Position numbers and translations under genes: made by a program. Positions 18,322 to 26,535 of a stretch of DNA of 64,000 nucleotides are shown piece after piece (position 1 is the stretch's first letter; each line of letters starts with the position of its first letter). Source of the stretch: Hymenobacter guriensis (GTDB lineage Bacteria > Bacteroidota > Bacteroidia > Cytophagales > Hymenobacteraceae); contig NZ_JADWYK010000003.1 of assembly GCF_015773195.1 (NCBI RefSeq), forward strand, positions 413,655 through 477,654. The letters run 5' to 3'. The notes beneath the pieces were generated by a model, which was given only the letters and a program-made list of their open reading frames with translations, had not been told where the DNA came from and searched no databases.

Positions 18322-19574
18322 GCCCGCACGCCATCCAGGTGCGCCTGCAGCAGCTGGCTGCCTACCAGCAGGAAGCCGAAGCCGAGCTGATGCGCCTCAC
18401 GGAGTTCTGGTTGACAAAAGCCGTGAACCCTGCCGGGGACTTCATTGGCCGGATGCACAGCAACGGCGCGGTAGACCCGGCCGCCGGTCGGGGAGGAATA
18501 TTGCAGGCACGCATCCTGTGGTCATTTTCGGCCGTGTACCGGCACACCGGGCAGGAAAAGCACCGCGTCGCGGCTGCCCGGGCCCTGGATTATCTGCTGG
18601 CCCATTTCCTCGACCACGAGCACGGCGGCATCTACTGGCTGCTCGATGCCCAGGGACAGCCGCTCGATACCCGCAAGCAGATCTACGCCCTGGCCTTCGC
18701 CATCTATGGGCTGAGCGAATACCACCGGGCTACGCAGTGCCCGCTGGCGTTGCAGGTAAGCCAGGAGCTGTTTCGCTGGATTGAGCAGCACAGCTTTGAT
18801 GCCGAGCACGGCGGCTACTTCGAGGCCTTTGGCCGCCGGGGCGAGCCGCTGGCCGATGTGCGCCTGAGTGAGAAGGACCAGCCCGCGCCCAAAACCATGA
18901 ATACGCACCTGCATATTCTGGAAGCCTACGCCAACCTGTATCGCATCTGGCCGGAAGCCGGGCTGGGTGCGCAGCTGCGCGGCCTGCTCACCACATTCCT
19001 CAGCCACATCGTAGACGCGGAAACCGGACACCTGCGCCTGTTTTTCACCGCCGACTGGCGCCCCGTAGCCGAGCTGGAATCCTACGGGCACGACATTGAA
19101 GCGGCCTGGCTGCTGCGCGAGGCGGCCGAGGTGCTGGGCGACGAAGACCTGCTGACGCAGATAAACGCGGCGGGCCGGCAGCTTACCCAGGCCACTGCCG
19201 CAGCCCTGCTGCCCGACGGCAGCCTGCCCCACGAGCTGAACCGCCGCACCGGCCACCTGGATCTGCACCGCGAGTGGTGGGTGAGTGCCGAGGCTATGGT
19301 CGGTTTTCTCAATGCTTACGAGCTAAGTCAAGATGAGCTGATGCTGCGCCACTCGCGCCGGGCCTGGCTTTTTGTCAAGCAGCACCTGCTGGACTATGCC
19401 CAGGGGGAGTGGCACTGGGGCGTAGAGGCCGACTACCAACCCATGACGGGCCAGGATAAAGTTGGCTTCTGGAAGTGCCCTTACCACAATATGCGGGCCT
19501 GCCTGGAAGTCATTGAGCGTTGCAAAAAGGAAACGGCTCGGCTGCATCTGCTGCGGGCTTCAGTGCCCGTTTAG
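18318..19574 (+). CDS. Cellobiose/mannobiose 2-epimerase (AGE family)
   Basis: 418-residue cytoplasmic (alpha/alpha)6-barrel enzyme. It turns beta-1,4-mannobiose into mannosyl-glucose, the substrate of the GH130 phosphorylase. ATG at 18318 overlaps the phosphorylase stop by 4 bp; the open frame extends further upstream only as a shadow of GH130. Family motifs: [65 protein letters not shown] with the catalytic histidine, and [19 protein letters not shown]. The pair gives the mannobiose pathway described in Bacteroides fragilis. N-acylglucosamine 2-epimerase is the main alternative, made unlikely by the neighbours. Confidence 0.92.
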   Translation: MSPHAIQVRLQQLAAYQQEAEAELMRLTEFWLTKAVNPAGDFIGRMHSNGAVDPAAGRGGILQARILWSFSAVYRHTGQEKHRVAAARALDYLLAHFLDHEHGGIYWLLDAQGQPLDTRKQIYALAFAIYGLSEYHRATQCPLALQVSQELFRWIEQHSFDAEHGGYFEAFGRRGEPLADVRLSEKDQPAPKTMNTHLHILEAYANLYRIWPEAGLGAQLRGLLTTFLSHIVDAETGHLRLFFTADWRPVAELESYGHDIEAAWLLREAAEVLGDEDLLTQINAAGRQLTQATAAALLPDGSLPHELNRRTGHLDLHREWWVSAEAMVGFLNAYELSQDELMLRHSRRAWLFVKQHLLDYAQGEWHWGVEADYQPMTGQDKVGFWKCPYHNMRACLEVIERCKKETARLHLLRASVPV

Positions 19575-19880
19575 TGCAATCGTTTCAGGCAATTACAGGA
19601 ACCGATTGCGTGGTTTTAAAAGCGGGATTCATCGATTTCATAAATTAGGATGGAATGCTTTTGATCAATGATTGAATTCATGATAATTAATTGATAAAAA
19701 AGTATTATTTACTTGGTTAACAGACTGATAAATTTGAGTATTATTTATAAGTAAAGAGTAGGTCATTCAATAAATAAAGTATCAGCTTTTATATCAGCTA
19801 TTGCTATGCCCTATATAAGAATATTATTTTCCTGCCTAAAGTAAATCCCACTCATTTTAATAACACCTGATCCTACGCAT
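19575..19880. promoter_or_regulatory. AT-rich susC upstream region with -7 box and LacI-like half-sites
   Basis: A 306-bp AT-rich gap inside a GC-rich locus. TAAATTTG at 19729-19736 is a perfect TAnnTTTG -7 box for susC. Nearer the epimerase gene are two sequences like LacI-family half-sites: AAACGATTGC read on the minus strand (about 19577-19587) and ACCGATTGCG on the plus strand (about 19604-19613). They share the AACGATTG heart of the operator at 4154-4173. No gene is apparent. Confidence 0.55.
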
Positions 19881-22800
19881 ATGCGACAACACTACCCCTT
19901 CCAACACCGCAGCCCGCAACCGCTGCTGCAATGGATTCCTTGGTTAGCCAGCACCGGGCTTGGGTGCCGCGCCTTTGCCAGCAAGCTGCTCTTGCTGCTG
20001 GTGCTGGCTTGCACCGCGACGATTGGTACGGCCTACGCCCAAACTGGCTCGGTAAGCGGCCGCGTGCTGGACGAGAAGCAGGTGGGGATACCAGGCGCCA
20101 CAGTCCTCGTGGAGGGCACCTCGCTCGGTAGCTCTACCAATGCCGATGGTACCTACACGGTGCAGAATGTGCCCGCTGGGGGCCACAACCTGGTGATTTC
20201 CTTTGTGGGGTTCAACACCTTGAAAAAGGCCATAACGGTGGTAGCAGGTCAGAACTTGGCCATGGCCGATGTGGCTCTGCTGGAAAACGCCAATCTGCTG
20301 AATGAAGCCGTAGTAATTGGTTACGGCACTGTGGCCAAGAGCGACGTGACCGGCTCGGTAGCTTCCCTAAAAGGCAGCGACCTGAACAGGACACCGGCTT
20401 CCTCCGTGGACCAGTTGCTGCAGGGTAAGATTGCGGGTGTGCAGGTAGTGGTGCCATCCGGCGAGCCGGGCGCCGGCGCTACGGTGCGCATTCGCGGGGC
20501 CAGCTCCATCAACGGCTCCAACAGCCCGCTGCTGGTAGTAGATGGCTACCCCTGGGGCGAGGCTGGCAACCTCAAGCAAATCAATCCCGACGACATTGAA
20601 AGCATTGAGGTGCTGAAAGATGCCTCAGCGTCGGCTATTTACGGCTCCCGCGGTGCCAACGGCGTGATTCTGGTAACGACCAAGAAAGGCAAGGCCGGTA
20701 AGACCCGCATTACCCTCAGCACCCTAAACACCATTTCCACCCTGCCCAGCAAGCTGGATGTGTGGTCGGACCCGGTAGATGTGGCCGTTATCGACAATGA
20801 AGCGCGGCAGAATGCGGGCCTCACGCCCTTGTTCACCGGCCAGGATTACCTGGGTACTTACTACCCCTCGGTGGCCGAGCTGCGCGGCGAGGACCCCAAC
20901 AAACCCAAGTGGCCTACCCGCACCTACTGGCCCGATGAAGTGTACCGCAACCCCTTTTCGCAGAGCTACACGCTCACAGGTAGCGGCGGCAACGAGCAAA
21001 CCAAGTTCTCGGTTTCCGGCAACTACTACAAGGAAGAAGGCTTGGCCATCAAGAACTACTACGACCGATACAACGGCCGCCTGAACCTGGAGCAGAAGCT
21101 GCTCAACAACGTGACGACCGGCGTGAACCTGATTCTAACGCATACCCAGCGCACTGGCGGGGGATTGTCGGCCGACCGCTCCCCGGTATTCCCGATTTAC
21201 AACGCCGACGGCACCTACTTTAAAATCGGTCCGCGGGATTTTGGCAACCCCATAGCCTACGCCAACGAGGTATTAAATAAAAGCAAGACCATTGACGTAC
21301 TCGGTACACTGTTCCTGAGCTGGGATATTACTAATTGGCTAAATTTCCGCACGCAGGTTAGTGATAAATACGGCAACTCAGTAGGCGACGTGTACGAGCC
21401 TCGTGATATTACTGGTACGGGTTATTTATTTAATGGCTACGGTGTAATCGATAATTACAATGGCAATGAATTACTGAATGAAAATTATTTCACCTTTAAT
21501 AAAAATCTTGGCACGGCGCATAATTTAAATATTGTAGCTGGTTACACCACGCAAAACTTCACGGTGCGCACTTCCCGGCTCGAAGGCCGCGGGTTTATCA
21601 ACGATGCCCTGCGCAACGAAAACCTCAACACGGCGAAAACGCAGTACACCACGAACGGTCAGACCAAGTCCCTGCTGAACTCCTTTATCGGGCGGGTGAA
21701 CTACTCCCTGCTCGACCGGTACCTCTTCACCTTCACTGGCCGGGCTGACGGCTCGTCCAAGTTCGGGGCCAACAACAAGTGGGCGTTCTTTCCCTCAGCG
21801 GCCCTGGGCTGGAAGCTGCACGAAGAAGGTTTCCTGCGCGACGTGTCCGCCGTAACGGAAGCCAAGCTGCGCCTGAGCTACGGCCTGACCGGCAATCAGG
21901 GCATCAGCCCCTACCAGACGCTGGACCGCCTGGGCTCGGGCCGCTATTTCACCGGCGGCGAGTTCCAGACCGGCTTTGGGCCCGGCACCTTCGGCTACGA
22001 CGGCTACAACAAGATCTGGGAAGGTGTGCCCAACCCCGACCTGCGCTGGGAAACAACCTCCCAGCTGAACGCCGGCCTCGACCTGGGCTTGTTCAACCAG
22101 CGCCTCACGCTGAGCGCCGACTACTACTACAAGCGCACCAGCGACCTGCTGCGGCAAACCTACATCACCCCATCATCCGGCTACGACCGGCTGTGGATCA
22201 ACGATGGAGAAATTGAAAACAAGGGGTTTGAACTGGGCGTGAACACCAACATCCTGGAAGGGCCGGTGCAGTGGAGCATAGGCGGCAACTTCACCCTCAA
22301 CCGCAACAAGCTCCTGAGCATGGGCGAAGACAACTTCGTGTGGAACGGCAGCAGCATTGAGATGCTGCGCGCCCCGCTCAACGCCTTCATCGTGAACGAG
22401 CCCATCAACGTGTTCTACGGCTACAAAACCGACGGCATCATTCAGACCGTGGAGGAAGGCCAGGCCGCCGGCCTGACGGGCGACATGGCCAAGCCCGGCG
22501 AAATCAAGTACGTGGACTTGAACCGTGACGGCGTGGTGGACGACAAGGACCGCACCATCATCGGCAACCCGAATCCCAAGTTCCTGTACAGCCTCAATAC
22601 CAGCGTGAGCAGCCACGGCGTCGACCTGTCGGCCCAGCTCTACGGCGTGTACGGCAACGACGTGTTCGACTTCCGCAAGTTCTCGCCTAGCCGCCAGCTC
22701 CAGCGCTGGACGCCCGACAACCCTACCAACGAGTACCCCAGCGTAAACGCCAACCGCGCCTACTACGGCTCCGACTGGTTTGTGACGAAAGGCTCGTTTC

Positions 22801-23012
22801 TGCGGGTGCAGAACGTGACGCTGGGCTACAACTTCAAGTCCAACTTCGTGAAGGGCATTGAGAGCCTGCGCATCTATTTCTCGGGCAACAACCTCTACAA
22901 CTTCACCAAGTACCACACCGGCTTCGACCCGGAAGTGCCTGCCAACGGCCAGCAGTTTGGCTCCTACCCACGCCCCCGTGCCTTCTCGCTGGGTGTAAAC
23001 CTTGGTATCTAA
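19881..23012 (+). CDS. SusC-type TonB-dependent outer-membrane transporter
   Basis: 1043-residue outer-membrane importer of mannan oligosaccharides. Signal peptide about 33-54 (KLLLLLVLACTATIGTAYAQ), then an N-terminal carboxypeptidase-regulatory-like domain (GSVSGRVLDEKQVGIPGATVLVEGT), a TonB-box region near ALLENANLLNEAVVIGYGT, the plug (SSVDQLLQGKIAGVQV, VRIRGASSINGSNSPLLVVDG, ASAIYGSRGANGVILVTTK) and a large beta-barrel ending in RPRAFSLGVNLGI. It pairs with SusD 19 bp downstream. A patch inside the barrel region, about 21265-21545, is clearly richer in A and T than the rest of the gene. It is preceded by its own promoter-like AT-rich region, so the binding/import genes may be controlled apart from the symporter. 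Confidence 0.95.
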   Translation: MRQHYPFQHRSPQPLLQWIPWLASTGLGCRAFASKLLLLLVLACTATIGTAYAQTGSVSGRVLDEKQVGIPGATVLVEGTSLGSSTNADGTYTVQNVPAGGHNLVISFVGFNTLKKAITVVAGQNLAMADVALLENANLLNEAVVIGYGTVAKSDVTGSVASLKGSDLNRTPASSVDQLLQGKIAGVQVVVPSGEPGAGATVRIRGASSINGSNSPLLVVDGYPWGEAGNLKQINPDDIESIEVLKDASASAIYGSRGANGVILVTTKKGKAGKTRITLSTLNTISTLPSKLDVWSDPVDVAVIDNEARQNAGLTPLFTGQDYLGTYYPSVAELRGEDPNKPKWPTRTYWPDEVYRNPFSQSYTLTGSGGNEQTKFSVSGNYYKEEGLAIKNYYDRYNGRLNLEQKLLNNVTTGVNLILTHTQRTGGGLSADRSPVFPIYNADGTYFKIGPRDFGNPIAYANEVLNKSKTIDVLGTLFLSWDITNWLNFRTQVSDKYGNSVGDVYEPRDITGTGYLFNGYGVIDNYNGNELLNENYFTFNKNLGTAHNLNIVAGYTTQNFTVRTSRLEGRGFINDALRNENLNTAKTQYTTNGQTKSLLNSFIGRVNYSLLDRYLFTFTGRADGSSKFGANNKWAFFPSAALGWKLHEEGFLRDVSAVTEAKLRLSYGLTGNQGISPYQTLDRLGSGRYFTGGEFQTGFGPGTFGYDGYNKIWEGVPNPDLRWETTSQLNAGLDLGLFNQRLTLSADYYYKRTSDLLRQTYITPSSGYDRLWINDGEIENKGFELGVNTNILEGPVQWSIGGNFTLNRNKLLSMGEDNFVWNGSSIEMLRAPLNAFIVNEPINVFYGYKTDGIIQTVEEGQAAGLTGDMAKPGEIKYVDLNRDGVVDDKDRTIIGNPNPKFLYSLNTSVSSHGVDLSAQLYGVYGNDVFDFRKFSPSRQLQRWTPDNPTNEYPSVNANRAYYGSDWFVTKGSFLRVQNVTLGYNFKSNFVKGIESLRIYFSGNNLYNFTKYHTGFDPEVPANGQQFGSYPRPRAFSLGVNLGI

Positions 23013-23031
23013 GTTTCGCAACTGCCTTCCC

Positions 23032-24510
23032 ATGAAACTCCCCCAACAACTTTGCCTGGCCGGGGCGCTGGCTTTGCTCACGGCCTGCTCCCTGCAGGAA
23101 GAGCCCTACGGCTTCAACTCCACCAACAACTTCTACAAGACGGAGGCCGACGCCAACGCGGCGCTGATTTACGCCTACTCCATCCTGCCGGAAATTGAGT
23201 ACTACTCCCGCAACTTCATCCTGGTCACGGAGCTGCCCACCGAGAACATCACGCTCAAGCCCGACGCCGGCGCCAGCAACTTCGAGTTCGACAAGCTGGC
23301 CGTGCGCGCCGACAACCCCGAGCTGACCACCGCCTGGCGCTACGCCTACATCGGGGCCAACCGAGCCAACGCCGTCATTGCCAACGTACCCGGCATTGCG
23401 GCCATGAGCGAGGCCAACCGCAACCAGATTGTGGGCGAGGCCTACTTCCTGCGGGCCCTGCACTACTTCAACCTGGTGCGTTTGTTTGGCGAAGTGCCCC
23501 TGAAAACGGAGCCCGTCACGTCCCTGGACCAGGCCAACTCGCCCAAAGCCAGCCTGCAGGCTATCTACGCGCTGATTGAGGCCGACCTGAAGAAAGCCAG
23601 TGAGCTGATGGACGCCACCCGCCGCGACGGGCGGGTCAACAAAGTAGCCGCCTGGGGCTTGCTGGCCAAGGTGTACCTCACCCAGGCTTCGGGCAAAACC
23701 ACCAGCTCCCCCGGCTACGAGTTCGTGGGCAATGCCGATGCCCTGTATGCCCAGGCCAAAACCTACGCCGGCAACGTGCTCAGCGGCGGGGCCGGCTACG
23801 GCCTCGACCCGGACCTGAAAGCCATTTTCGACGTGGACAAGAAGAACGGCCCCGAGCACATCTTCGCCGTAGCTACCGACCGCTCCGGCCTTTCGGAGGG
23901 CAACTTCTCCAAGCTGCCGCTGATGTTCATTCCCTACATCGACGGGGCCGTGTTCAAGCTCAGTGACAGCACCAGCGTCCGCTCGGGCTACAACCACTTC
24001 GTGACGGAGCCGGCCATCTACAACAGCTTCGCCGACACCGACAAGCGCAAAACCGAGCTGATTCCTTCAAAAGTCTATATCGGCAAAAAGGAAACCACGC
24101 TTAGCATTACCGGCTACAGCCGCCCGTTCACCCGCAAGTACCTCGACCCCAAGCAAGTGGGCGAACAAACCAGCGCCAACACGCCGGTGCTGCGCTACTC
24201 CGATGTGGTGCTGCTCTTCGCCGAAGCCAGTGGCCCCACGGCCGAAGGCTACGCCGCCATCAACCAAATCCGCCAGCGGGCGGGCCTGCCTAACCTGACT
24301 GAGGGCCTGAGCACGGCTGCCTTCCGCGACGCCGTGGTGCAGGAGCGGGCCTGGGAGCTGGCCTTTGAGGGCAACCGCCTGTTCGACCTGCGCCGCACCC
24401 ACAAGATGGAGCAGGTGCTGGTGCAGCAGTACGGCAAGACTATACAGCCCGGCAATTCCTACTTCTACCCGATTCCGACCCGGGAAACCGACCTGAATAC
24501 CAACCTCTAA
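23032..24510 (+). CDS. SusD-type surface glycan-binding lipoprotein
   Basis: 492 residues from ATG 23032, where a lipoprotein signal begins (LCLAGALALLTACS; the cysteine would be lipidated). It forms the lid of the SusC channel. Family marks: NNFYKTEADANAALIYAYSI, TAWRYAYIGANRANAVIANVPG, IVGEAYFLRALHYFNLVRLFGEVPLKTEPV and the C-terminal NQIRQRAGLPNL, then ERAWELAFEGNRLFDLRRTHKM and YFYPIPTRETDLNTNL. Length is somewhat short for the RagB/SusD family but complete. Its neighbour SusC ends 19 bp upstream and a second surface lipoprotein begins 12 bp downstream, so these three are co-transcribed. Confidence 0.94.
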   Translation: MKLPQQLCLAGALALLTACSLQEEPYGFNSTNNFYKTEADANAALIYAYSILPEIEYYSRNFILVTELPTENITLKPDAGASNFEFDKLAVRADNPELTTAWRYAYIGANRANAVIANVPGIAAMSEANRNQIVGEAYFLRALHYFNLVRLFGEVPLKTEPVTSLDQANSPKASLQAIYALIEADLKKASELMDATRRDGRVNKVAAWGLLAKVYLTQASGKTTSSPGYEFVGNADALYAQAKTYAGNVLSGGAGYGLDPDLKAIFDVDKKNGPEHIFAVATDRSGLSEGNFSKLPLMFIPYIDGAVFKLSDSTSVRSGYNHFVTEPAIYNSFADTDKRKTELIPSKVYIGKKETTLSITGYSRPFTRKYLDPKQVGEQTSANTPVLRYSDVVLLFAEASGPTAEGYAAINQIRQRAGLPNLTEGLSTAAFRDAVVQERAWELAFEGNRLFDLRRTHKMEQVLVQQYGKTIQPGNSYFYPIPTRETDLNTNL

Positions 24511-24522
24511 CCTCCTCCCACC

Positions 24523-25401
24523 ATGCATATATCCGTGAATTACCGGCTCTGGGCCGGCCTGCTGCCAGGCTTGCTCCTGCTCCACAGCTGCACCCAGGAC
24601 CCCTTTGAAGGCGTGGAAAGCAATGAGCGCGCCATCACCAACTTCACCCTAGACAAAGGCCAGATTGGGGTGGCCGAAATTACCCGCACCCCCACCGAAG
24701 GCACCGTGACGGTGTACGTGGTGAAGGGCACCGACTTGTCCAGCGTGGTGCCGCGCATCGAAACCTCTTACAAAGCCAAGGTAGACCCGGCCTCCGGGGT
24801 GGCGACCAACTTTGCGGCCAGCAACGGCACCCGCACCTACTCCGTGACCTCCGAAACCGGCCAGACCCGGGAGTGGAAAGTGCAGATCAAGGAGTATGAG
24901 TCGGACATGGACGGGACGTGGAAGGTTACCAACCTGCAGTTCCAGTACTTCATTGGCGAAGGGGAAAGCTGGGGCTGGAGCGGCACCAAGAAAGTGGCCG
25001 ACAACATTGCCGACGCCAGCAAGGAAAACGACAACACCATCGAGTTCAAGGTAACCGGCGTGCAGCCCGACGGCAAGCTGGAAGGCACCTACGACCATAA
25101 GCCCGGCCCCGACAACGCCTACGCCGACTTCAACTTCAAGGGCACTGACTACAACTACAAGTTCCGGCGCCTGCCCAAGGGCCAGGGCACCTGGGTGCGG
25201 GACTTCTCGGATAACACCATCACCTTCAACCCCGGGCAGGCCGGCCAGACCAAAACGGCCACGCTGGAATTCAGCTTCGACAAGTCCGTGATGAAAATGC
25301 CCTTCAACGTGCAGCCCTACGACATTGACTGGAACGGCGAAGGCAACAAGATGGAGCTGGGCGGGGCCAAAACCACTTGGTACACGCTCCAGAAAATCTA
25401 G
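24523..25401 (+). CDS. Surface lipoprotein, likely mannan-binding (DUF5018-like N-terminal part)
   Basis: 292-residue lipoprotein: signal LLPGLLLLHSCTQ with a lipidation cysteine. Residues about 35-125 resemble the beta-sandwich DUF5018-type repeat found in Bacteroidota surface proteins (AITNFTLDKGQIG, then GTRTYSVTSETGQTREWKVQI). The remaining part, about 128-292, is a beta-rich domain I do not recognise, with many aromatic residues (WKVTNLQFQYFIGEGESWGWSG) that would suit glycan contact. Its place straight after SusD is the usual one for a surface glycan-binding protein. Function is inferred from position and export signal. Confidence 0.75.
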   Translation: MHISVNYRLWAGLLPGLLLLHSCTQDPFEGVESNERAITNFTLDKGQIGVAEITRTPTEGTVTVYVVKGTDLSSVVPRIETSYKAKVDPASGVATNFAASNGTRTYSVTSETGQTREWKVQIKEYESDMDGTWKVTNLQFQYFIGEGESWGWSGTKKVADNIADASKENDNTIEFKVTGVQPDGKLEGTYDHKPGPDNAYADFNFKGTDYNYKFRRLPKGQGTWVRDFSDNTITFNPGQAGQTKTATLEFSFDKSVMKMPFNVQPYDIDWNGEGNKMELGGAKTTWYTLQKI

Positions 25402-25497
25402 TTTCTTGTTGGGCGTGGCCGGGGGCTGCGCCCGACGTTTTTTCGACTTTCCCGCCGGGTTATGCGGTTCTCCGGCCTTTTCTCCTGATTTCTGTTC

Positions 25498-26460
25498 ATG
25501 CCTTCTGTTGTTCGCACCACGCTTCTTTTTCTGCACTTGACCCTACTGGCCAGCTGCGCGGCCCAGGCCCCGCGGGTACTACCCTACCTGCAGCAGATTT
25601 CCGGCAAGCAGACGCTGGCGGGCCAGCACAACAAGGAGCCTACTGCTGAGCCTACCAAGTGGACCGACTACGTGCACCGCGTGACGGGCAAGTACCCCGC
25701 GCTGTGGAGCGGCGACTTCCTGTTTGCCCAGAGCGACATCGACCACCGCTGGGACATGATCAGGGAAGCTGAGCGCCAGTACCAGCAGGGCGCCGTGGTG
25801 AACCTGATGTGGCACGCCTGCCCGCCCACCACCGGGGAGCCCTGCGGCTGGGACCCCGGCCTGCTCAACCAGCTGCTTACCGATGCCCAGTGGACGGAGC
25901 TCATTACCGACGGCACGCCCCTGAACAAGGCCTGGAAGCTGCGCATGGACGACGTGGCCCGCTACCTGCAGTACCTCAAGGACAAGAAGGTGGAAGTGCT
26001 GTTCCGGCCCCTGCACGAAATGAACCAGGGCAAGTTCTGGTGGGGCGGCCGCCCCGGCCCCAACGGCACGGCCCGCCTCTACCAAATCACCCACGACTAC
26101 CTGCGCAACACCAAGGGCCTGACCAACCTGATCTGGGTCTGGGATATGCAGGACATGAGCCGCGACTTCGCCGCCTACAACCCCGGCCCACAGTACTGGG
26201 ACGTGTTTGCCTTCGACGTGTACGACCAGGGCTTTGACAAATCGTGGTACGATTACATCCTGCCCATCGTGGGCGACAAGCCCATGGCCATTGGGGAGTG
26301 TGCCAAGCTGCCCACCTCCGAAGTGCTGGCCCAGCAGCCGCGCTGGACGTTCTTTATGGCCTGGGCCGAGCTGGTGCAGGAAAACAACTCCCCGGAAGTT
26401 ATTCAGCGCCTTTACAGCGACCCGCGCGTGCTCACCCGCGACGAGCTGCCGAAGCGGTAA
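25498..26460 (+). CDS. GH26 beta-mannanase, lipoprotein form (third copy)
   Basis: 320 residues, a single GH26 domain without F5/8C or T9SS parts. The N-terminus has a lipobox (LTLLASC, Cys20), so the enzyme is anchored in a membrane, probably at the surface next to SusCD or facing the periplasm. Acid/base Glu174 in FRPLHEMNQ, nucleophile Glu267 in AIGECAKLP. Motifs QISGKQTLAGQHNKEP, ALWSGDFLF and NLMWHACPPTTGEPC match the first GH26 closely. Small anchored GH26 enzymes of this size in Bacteroidota include mannobiose-producing types, which would feed the symporter and 2-epimerase. This product claim is inferred. Confidence 0.92.
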   Translation: MPSVVRTTLLFLHLTLLASCAAQAPRVLPYLQQISGKQTLAGQHNKEPTAEPTKWTDYVHRVTGKYPALWSGDFLFAQSDIDHRWDMIREAERQYQQGAVVNLMWHACPPTTGEPCGWDPGLLNQLLTDAQWTELITDGTPLNKAWKLRMDDVARYLQYLKDKKVEVLFRPLHEMNQGKFWWGGRPGPNGTARLYQITHDYLRNTKGLTNLIWVWDMQDMSRDFAAYNPGPQYWDVFAFDVYDQGFDKSWYDYILPIVGDKPMAIGECAKLPTSEVLAQQPRWTFFMAWAELVQENNSPEVIQRLYSDPRVLTRDELPKR

Positions 26461-26535
26461 GCCTTTGGGTTTAGGGATACTTGCTGCTGGCCGATTCACC
26501 AAGCAGTAGCAGCCAGCAACTTCTTCCATCAGACC

